Of a stretch of 64,000 nucleotides of DNA, positions 59,101 to 64,000 are shown one piece after another (the stretch's first letter is position 1; the number at the start of each line of letters is the position of its first letter). Below the pieces are notes generated by a model, which was given only the letters and a program-made list of their open reading frames with translations, was not told where the DNA came from and ran no database searches. A program made the translations under genes and the position numbers. Where the stretch lies: NCBI RefSeq assembly GCF_023856365.1, contig NC_064540.1, forward strand, positions 3,345,501 to 3,409,500, written 5' to 3'. This stretch comes from Brienomyrus brachyistius (Eukaryota > Chordata > Actinopteri > Osteoglossiformes > Mormyridae).

Positions 59101-59805
59101 CAAGTTAAATCTGAACTTAAAGTTGTTATAATAAAATGTATCAAATAGCTAAATGACTAGAATTTCGTACTAGTCAGGAAGCGTGCTTCAAATTGAGTCA
59201 TGTTAACCTAAACCTCTTCTCTCTCTAAGATGCTCACCTTTATCATGCTGGCCAGACTTTCCTCACTGAGTCCCAGTGCTGTCATGCAAAGGCTTGACCG
59301 ACTTGTTGAGCCGCTTCGAGCCACATGCACTACCAAGGTAACACACTGCCTAGCACTACTCCTGCAGCCGTCGGTGCAGGGGATGTCCTTATAGGACTAT
59401 ATGAACCATGTTTGTGGATAAATACGGTTGCGTATCACAGCATGATCAAAGCAGTTCTACACTCAAGGTTGTATTAGAAGCTGCTGAATGTTAATGCGAT
59501 TTCAAGCAAGACATTGTGCTTTATTTCCAGTAGAGGGCAGTATTGTTTCAAAATGTCGACATGCTCCATAACCACAGGTGAAGGCTGGCTCGGTGAAGCA
59601 GGAGTTTGAGAAGCAGGAGGAGCTGCGACGGTCAGCGATGCGAGCAGTGGCAGCACTCCTGTCCATCAGGGACATAGAGAAGAGCCCTGCCATGGCAGAC
59701 TTCGCCAGTCAAATCCGCTCCAACGCCGAGATGTCCTCCATCTTTGAGAGCATTCAGAAAGATGATTTGACTTCTGGCATCACAGAGACCATGGACACCA
59801 GCTAG
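50183..59805 (+). CDS. cand2: CAND2 (TIP120B), cullin-associated NEDD8-dissociated protein
   Basis: Fifteen coding exons: 50,183-50,250; 51,184-51,327; 51,984-52,138; 53,222-53,345; 53,782-54,038; 54,882-54,987; 55,165-55,304; 55,475-55,758; 55,864-56,005; 56,303-57,814; 57,889-57,984; 58,215-58,384; 58,882-59,046; 59,230-59,337; 59,578-59,805. All join in phase at GT-AG sites to 3,699 bases and 1,232 residues (human CAND1 1,230, CAND2 1,236). CAND proteins are HEAT-repeat solenoids that wrap cullin-RBX1 and exchange substrate receptors on SCF-type ubiquitin ligases. Visible landmarks are the start [15 protein letters not shown], an acidic stretch (residues about 313-345, [15 protein letters not shown] then [13 protein letters not shown]), [13 protein letters not shown], and the end [20 protein letters not shown]. 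Exon 10 alone is 1,512 bases. I choose CAND2 over CAND1 from the rpl32 neighbour and details such as [14 protein letters not shown]. No disabling change is seen. Confidence 0.95.
51569..51828. mobile_element. Foldback element, one and a half copies
   Basis: In cand2 intron 2. An inverted pair (ggacagtccacgtttttgct and agcaaaaacgtggaccgtct) forms a hairpin of about 130 bp. A third arm follows (tttttgctccctctaagctc, then ccccgaggaccagattgaga). Same family as 4,931-5,250. Confidence 0.75.
52587..53000. mobile_element. Foldback element split by an LTR
   Basis: Inverted arms ccagaaagtaaaaatccaga (left) and gtctggattcttacttcct (right), extended by agactttgtttcaaccaacc and ggtggttgaaacaaaatctt, belong to the same family as the inner element at 5,021. 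The right arm ends at 52,714, where an LTR begins, and ctgaaa-type sequence expected at its end resumes after 52,977. It lies in cand2 intron 3. Confidence 0.65.
52715..52977 (-). mobile_element. Solo LTR (minus), same family as 61,644
   Basis: Begins tgtca and ends tgaca. Read on the minus strand it starts TGTCATGCCCTGCTCGTCCG, matching the first 20 bases of the LTR at 61,644 with one difference. No internal retroelement sequence is attached, so it is a solo LTR of about 263 bp. The 5-bp flanks (ctaga, ctgaa) match only partly. Confidence 0.65.
53590..53700 (+). repeat. Dispersed repeat of unknown class, copy 3
   Basis: In cand2 intron 4. Shares aacataattagattggtctg, gggggcccat and tctctagcagcacc with 35,730 and 27,150. 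The upstream part (53,450-53,600) may belong to the same element. Confidence 0.55.
54480..54612 (-). repeat. Worn SINE 3' body
   Basis: In cand2 intron 5. Reads cggtttatcctagcctggtt, then gagcctgtcccaggcagcat, aggatacaagttagggg and cagaacgggatgccaaccca, in the order of the minus-oriented SINE family. Confidence 0.5.
58025..58165 (+). repeat. Second tRNA-SINE-like family, near-complete copy
   Basis: In cand2 intron 11. The head tgctcagtgggttaggatgc resembles an A box. The body has aggcccttaactcccaattg and ctccaggacctggctgaccc, and the tail has gtggtaaataaataaatgc. Related tails occur at 13,440 and 44,440. Confidence 0.55.
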
Positions 59806-59848
59806 AACTGATCCTCCCAGTACTGCAATGCTTTAACAAAAACGTACT

Positions 59849-59854
59849 ATTAAA
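59849..59854 (+). terminator. cand2: cand2 poly(A) signal (ATTAAA)
   Basis: ATTAAA lies 44 bases after the cand2 stop codon. This would make a very short 3' UTR. No AATAAA is seen within the next 250 bases, but a longer 3' UTR running into the repeats downstream cannot be excluded. Confidence 0.5.
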
Positions 59855-59904
59855 GTACCTGATTCTTCACTAATCTAATTCTAGATATGAAACTGACAAA
59901 TTCG

Positions 59905-59919
59905 GGGGGGGGGGGGGGA
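59905..59919. repeat. Poly-G run
   Basis: About 15 G just after the cand2 3' end. Confidence 0.9.
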
Positions 59920-59986
59920 ATGATTCCAAATTCCCTTCAGTCTGTGGAATGGAATGATTTACTCTGATCTATTCTGGTCTCTGTAT

Positions 59987-60465
59987 TAGGGGTGGGCTTT
60001 AAGTCTAAAATATACCACAATTTCATCATTAGTTGTTTTCATTTTGGATTTTAAGATTTTGGAAGTTACTGAACAGTACAACCAAACTAATTCCATTATT
60101 TAAAAAAATATCGCACTATAAGGAAACAAAACCTAAAAGAAAAAATAAGAGTGTACTTTTTTGAATGTTTTCTTTTGAGGTGGTTAAAAGGTTTGTCATA
60201 TTGTCATCCAATGTGCTAGCAAATTTTGCAAATAAACTGGGTTTTCGAAAATATAAGCAAGTTACCCATCACCGATGCTCAATTCTTTTTCAGGAACCAA
60301 GTCCTCCATGTCATCTGTGCCACCCGCTGCCAAATAGGGAATGTGTTGCATGTTGTGCATTGCATGTTTGGATGTTAGTACTGTGCTAACAATCTCTCCA
60401 TAAAGGCAGACCATGGAGACAATTGAATCGTTCATGATCTAATATCATCAAATTGCGCAGCCCTA
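59987..60465. mobile_element. hAT-like non-autonomous element
   Basis: The left end reads TAGGGGTGGGC and the right end, in reverse complement, TAGGGCTGCGC. This is a worn inverted terminal pair of hAT type. The flanking octamers ctctgtat and ctctagag agree at five of eight positions, so a decayed 8-bp duplication is possible. No coding frame of note. Confidence 0.45.
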
Positions 60466-60479
60466 CTCTAGAGTTTACA

Positions 60480-60600
60480 TTCCATCCATCCATCCATTTT
60501 CCAAACCGCTTATCCTTCTGGGTCACGGGGGGTTAGGAGCCTATCCTGGAAGCTATGGGCACAAGACAGAGAACAACCCAGGACAGGGGTCAGCCCATCG
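60480..60600 (-). repeat. SINE 3' tail and body fragment
   Basis: Starts with (catc)n, then ttttccaaaccgcttatcct, gagcctatcctggaagctat and gaacaacccaggacag, ending at cagcccatcgca. It is the 3' third of the SINE family of 24,433. It abuts, and probably removed, the end of the rpl32 relic. Confidence 0.7.
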
Positions 60601-60637
60601 CAGTTTTCACAGTCAAAATTTCTGTTTTTTAAAGATA

Positions 60638-61461
60638 CACTATATCGCCAAAAGTATTGGGACACCCCTCCAAATCATTGAATTCAGGTGTTCCAATCTG
60701 AATTCAATGGCCTACCACTCAGCCACAAAGTGGTAGGCCATGTAAAATCACAGAGTGGGGACAACACATGCTGAGGTGCACAGTGTGCAGAAGTTGCCAA
60801 CTGTCTGAAGAGTCAATAGCTACAGACCTCCAAACTTCATGTGGTCCTCATGTTGGCTCAAGAACATTGGTAGAGAACTTCATGGAATGGGTTTCCATGG
60901 CCGAGCAGCTGCATCCAAGCTTTACATCACCAACTGCAATGCAAAGCGTTAGATGCAGTGGTGAAAGCACACTGCCACTGAACCCTAGAGTAGTGGAGAA
61001 GTGTTCCCTGGAGTGACAAATCATGCTTCTCTGTCTGGCAATCCGATGGACGAGTTTGGCTTTGGTGGTTGCCAGGTGAAAGGTTCTTGCCTGCCTACAT
61101 TTTGTCATGTGTGAAGTTTGGTGGAGGGGGGATTATGGTGTTCGGTTGTTTTTCAGGGATTGGGCTTGGCCCCTTAGTTCTAATGAAAGGAACTCTTAAT
61201 GCTGCAGCATTCAAAGCCATTTTGGACAATTTCATGGTCCCAACTTTGTGACCTCACAAATGCTCTCCTGGAAGAATGGTCAACAATTCCCATAAACACA
61301 CTCCTAAACCTTGTGGACAGGCTTCCCTGAAGAGCTGAAGCTGTTATAGCTGCAAAGGGTGGACCAACTCCATTATTTAAGCCTATGTATTAAGGATGGG
61401 ATGTCATTAAAGTTCATGTGTATGTAAAGGTAGGTGTCCCAATACCTTTGTAAATATAGTG
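60638..61461 (+). mobile_element. Tc1-like transposon, internally deleted, in rpl32 exon 4
   Basis: An 824-bp element with inverted ends: left cactatatcgccaaaagtat, right (reverse complement) CACTATATTTACAAAGGTAT, both followed by TGGGACACC. It is flanked by the TA duplication that Tc1/mariner elements make (60,636-60,637 and 61,462-61,463). Inside, a plus-strand frame at 61,069-61,251 contains VKFGGGGIMVFGCFSGIGLG and LVLMKGTLNAAAFKAILDN, the region around the second catalytic Asp of Tc1 transposases. Full elements are about 1.6 kb, so half is missing and the copy cannot be autonomous. Confidence 0.9.
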
Positions 61462-61643
61462 TACATTGTGTGTGATTTCAGCACAGTAGGTTCTAGAAAA
61501 ATGTGACAATGGTGGGAGTAGAGAAGAAGTATTGAGGTTAAGTGAAATCAAGAGCTGATAAGCTAAAAACTGTGATATTCTTTTCTGTGCAACATCAAAT
61601 GTTGCTTTACAATTAAAACAAAAAAATCTTCTCATTTCATTCC

Positions 61644-61937
61644 TGTCATGCCCGGCTCGTCCGCTCCTCGTGTGTGCCACGCCCCCGGCTTACCCACGTG
61701 TACTTCCCTGATCGTCTCCTGCTGTGTCTGATTACTTTGATTAGTCCTGTTTTAAGTCCTAGTCTTACCTGTGGTCCTCGTCCGTCATTGACGTTAGTCT
61801 TTGTCAGATGTTCCCTAGTCCTTGTTTATTTAATAAATCCCCGTTTACCCCATACTCCGCCTGTCTGCCTGCTCCTTTCCTGATCGCCCTGCCGGAGCGA
61901 TCGCCCGCTCACCCAGCGATCCCGGCGAAGTGTGACA
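61644..61937 (+). mobile_element. Solo LTR with 5-bp target duplication
   Basis: A 294-bp unit that starts tgtcatgcccggctcg and ends gtgtgaca, so the ends form the inverted pair tgtca/tgaca. It is flanked by a perfect attcc duplication (61,639-61,643 and 61,938-61,942), as made by LTR-retrotransposon integrases. It has an internal aataaa (about 61,831) as expected of an LTR. No gag/pol sequence is attached. It lies in the last intron of the rpl32 relic. Confidence 0.8.
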
Positions 61938-62918
61938 ATTCCAGTCACAAACCACTACGATATTACCTTAAAGTACAATTCACCCTGTATCTGTCAGCAT
62001 TATAATGGTATTAAGCAATGATGCATTTAAAACCCACACTGAGGTTTGAAACTTACTTCTTCTGATACAAAGTTTAAACATTCCACCTGCAGGACAAGAT
62101 TTTGATACAAAATAAAATCATTTTTACGTAAACTGAAAATCAACTTAAAACAGTTGCTCAAAATTCAATGGTAAGACAGTTGCAATATTCACTCTGTCAC
62201 AGGTTCTCTTCCATCACCTGTCCATTACGGGGTCAGGAATGGAATGGGTATTACCCTGTGGTTCTCTCCCTCCTCAAAGCCCAACAAGAATATACCAGAC
62301 TCTGCAGGGATCACAGAGGAGGTAGGTGATACCAAATCCCAACACTAAAAGTTCTAAAGTTTAAGAGTAGCTATAGGATAAACAATACTCTGAATACTGG
62401 GTTGCAGAATTAGCCGTGAACTGTCAATCACAGCCCAATAACCTTAAATCGACCAAAGAGAAGCTGGTTAAGAGTACTCTTCAACCATGTGGAAATTTTA
62501 AATCCCCACTTCTCCCACAACTGTGGAGAGTTTTAGCATACAAAACTAAAACTAGAAGCAATTTAACCAATAACTGATACTCTGAGCATCAATGTAGGAG
62601 CAGACCTATGTTAAATTTAACAAATGGGGTGACCGTCAAAATGTTAAGTCTTGGTTACTAATTAAGCAATTAGAAGATTTACAAAGACAATTGCTCATTT
62701 ATTGCAAAACTGTTCTTACCTGTTGCTCATCATAAGAGCTTCCAGCTCCTTGATGCTGTGGACCAGGTAACTTCCAGAACCCTGAAGGCAGCATGTGATT
62801 CGTCTGCTGTCGTTACAGTTGGCATCGTCAGCCTTTGACCCTTGAATTTCCTCCGGACACTGTTGTTGATACCTCTGGGTTCGTGGCAATTTTCTAAAGG
62901 ATAAACAAACATTATTCT

Positions 62919-62945
62919 CACACACACACACACACACACACACAA
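62919..62945. repeat. (CA)n microsatellite
   Basis: About 13 CA units in intron 2 of the rpl32 relic, between exons 3 and 2. Confidence 0.95.
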
Positions 62946-63451
62946 AGCAAACAGTATTACACATCATTAGAAGTACATATTCACACACTGGTCTCACTGA
63001 TGGCGAATTAATTTTTTTATTCCTTTCTTTACAATTTTTGGCTTGATCAGGAGTCTAAGGGTCGCCATGGTGACCCATAAACATTAGCAACCTACTCGTT
63101 TATAGCTGACAGTTGTTCAGTATTATCAGCTTTCTAGCAGCTATAACACACGTATTACAGATGTAGTGCAGAGGTAGTAGATCACTCCGAGAAAATTAGC
63201 AAATGCTGAGCTTTATCAGACATCTATAGAAAAATTGCGAAGCGTCCTTATATTATGTCCCAAAGCTATCCGACAGCCTAATTCAGACTGGGCGAATGAA
63301 TTTAAATTCCGGTTTACTTCAGTCGATAAACTGATAAATATCAGTACACCAAACGCCATACGTACGTAGTGAGTTATCAATTACTAGTCAAAGTTTCTCT
63401 GAGAAATCCTCCACAAAACAGCTGGAAAATAAGATGACAGGCGACTCTTAC

Positions 63452-63505
63452 AGCAGTGTGATGCTGGCAAGAATAAGGGGGGAGACTTCCGGTCGCTGTT
63501 TCCGA
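63452..63505 (-). promoter_or_regulatory. rpl32: Candidate 5' UTR exon and promoter of the rpl32 relic
   Basis: On the minus strand a CCGGAAGT ETS-type site (63,485-63,492) is followed by a pyrimidine-rich CTCCCCCCTTATTCTTGCC and, about 20 bases on, a donor-like gtaaga at 63,446-63,451. Ribosomal protein genes often have an ETS site just before an oligopyrimidine start and a short noncoding first exon. The assignment is inferred. Confidence 0.4.
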
Positions 63506-64000
63506 TTATTGTGTCAAAATAAAAGTCCGGCTTTCATACCCGATTAAGGCATTTAATGGTAAATTATAAGAAAGAATAATGAAAAGTGCTATGATATATT
63601 ATACTTACATTGCCAAATTGTATAATAAATAAAATAAATGTATTAATAGATTAAGAAAAAAATGTATATTTAGCTGATTTTATTCGTAATATATTTAAAA
63701 TATTTAGTTTCTTACACAACTTTCCTTACTTCATACTTTAAATTAATTTTAACCTTCCAAAATGGGAAAAGTACGAGAATTTAACAAAATTTTATAGTAT
63801 ATTTTATTTCATGAAAGTAAGTGTCATCAAAAAAATTGCTGGATTTGGAAATTAGTCCCCTTCACGAAAGTAGACCTCATTTCACATAGGTCGAATGTAT
63901 ATACATAAGACAAATTTAAAGGATTGTGTCAGCTTCAAACTTAGTTAAGTACATTCTACTACTGCTCTTTGAATAAAAACAAGTGTCAGATATATCAAAA
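63506..64000. other. No gene recognised
   Basis: Strongly AT-rich sequence to the right edge. No coding segment or dispersed repeat is recognised. Confidence 0.5.

Larger units (their letters stand above)
60602..63068 (-). pseudogene. rpl32: rpl32 (60S ribosomal protein L32), dead intron-containing copy
   Basis: Minus strand, and still with the family's exon pattern. Exon 2 (ATG at 63,066-63,068) reads MATLRLLIKPKIVKKGIKKL, then IRHQ and a TGA stop at 62,994-62,996. Exon 3 (62,720-62,893, good acceptor and donor) carries EPRGINNSVRRKFKGQ in one frame, HMLPSGF in a second and LVHSIKELEALMMSN in a third. It has lost about ten bases and gained one. Exon 4 starts at 61,492 with R-TYCAEITHNV. It is cut by a Tc1-like insertion, resumes at 60,635 with S-LKNRN, and ends against a SINE fragment. 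L32 is an essential large-subunit protein, so this copy cannot be the working gene. Retained introns rule out an mRNA-derived pseudogene. Its tail-to-tail position beside cand2 is that of RPL32 in mammals. Confidence 0.9.

Noticed and set aside
60602..63068. rpl32 as a working gene with sequencing errors
   Set aside because: The stop codon, two separate frameshifts, an insertion with TA duplications and a missing C terminus cannot all be base-calling errors, while sec13 and cand2 next door are flawless.

Overview
The window reads as ray-finned fish (teleost) nuclear DNA. It has vertebrate spliced genes with GT-AG introns, and repeats typical of teleost genomes: Tc1-like and hAT relics, tRNA-headed retroposons, foldback elements, LTRs, and long (CA)n and (TA)n tracts. 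The species cannot be named from the sequence alone. All coding potential I can support lies in the right 30 kb; the left 35 kb is gene-poor.

Layout. (1) 1-35,026: no protein-coding exon recognised. If the small exon at 35,027-35,081 is the first coding exon of grip2 on the minus strand, this whole block is the first part of its intron 1, running off the left edge. It holds two hAT relics, nested foldback elements, a Ty3/gypsy-type integrase scrap, a SINE whose head is repeated five times, a SINE with a 12-bp target duplication, a long minisatellite and a tRNA-Met-like relic. (2) 35,082-38,854: intergenic. (3) 38,855-49,720: sec13, minus strand, nine exons that splice to a complete 320-residue WD40 protein. 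(4) 49,721-50,182: a 462-bp divergent promoter region. (5) 50,183-59,854: cand2, plus strand, 15 coding exons that splice to a complete 1,232-residue HEAT-repeat protein. (6) 60,602-63,490: a dead, intron-containing rpl32 on the minus strand, in the same tail-to-tail arrangement with cand2 as in mammals. It has a stop codon, frameshifts, a Tc1-like element in its last exon and a solo LTR in its last intron.

The genes do not form a pathway. SEC13 is a COPII coat and nuclear-pore scaffold subunit. CAND2 is a cullin-binding exchange factor for SCF-type ubiquitin ligases. GRIP2 is a multi-PDZ scaffold at synapses. The cand2/rpl32 neighbourhood matches mammalian chromosome 3p25-type synteny, and GRIP2 lies in the same human region. 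I found no undescribed biological system. The most informative observation is the decayed rpl32 left at its ancestral address, which implies that a working rpl32 copy must exist elsewhere in this genome.
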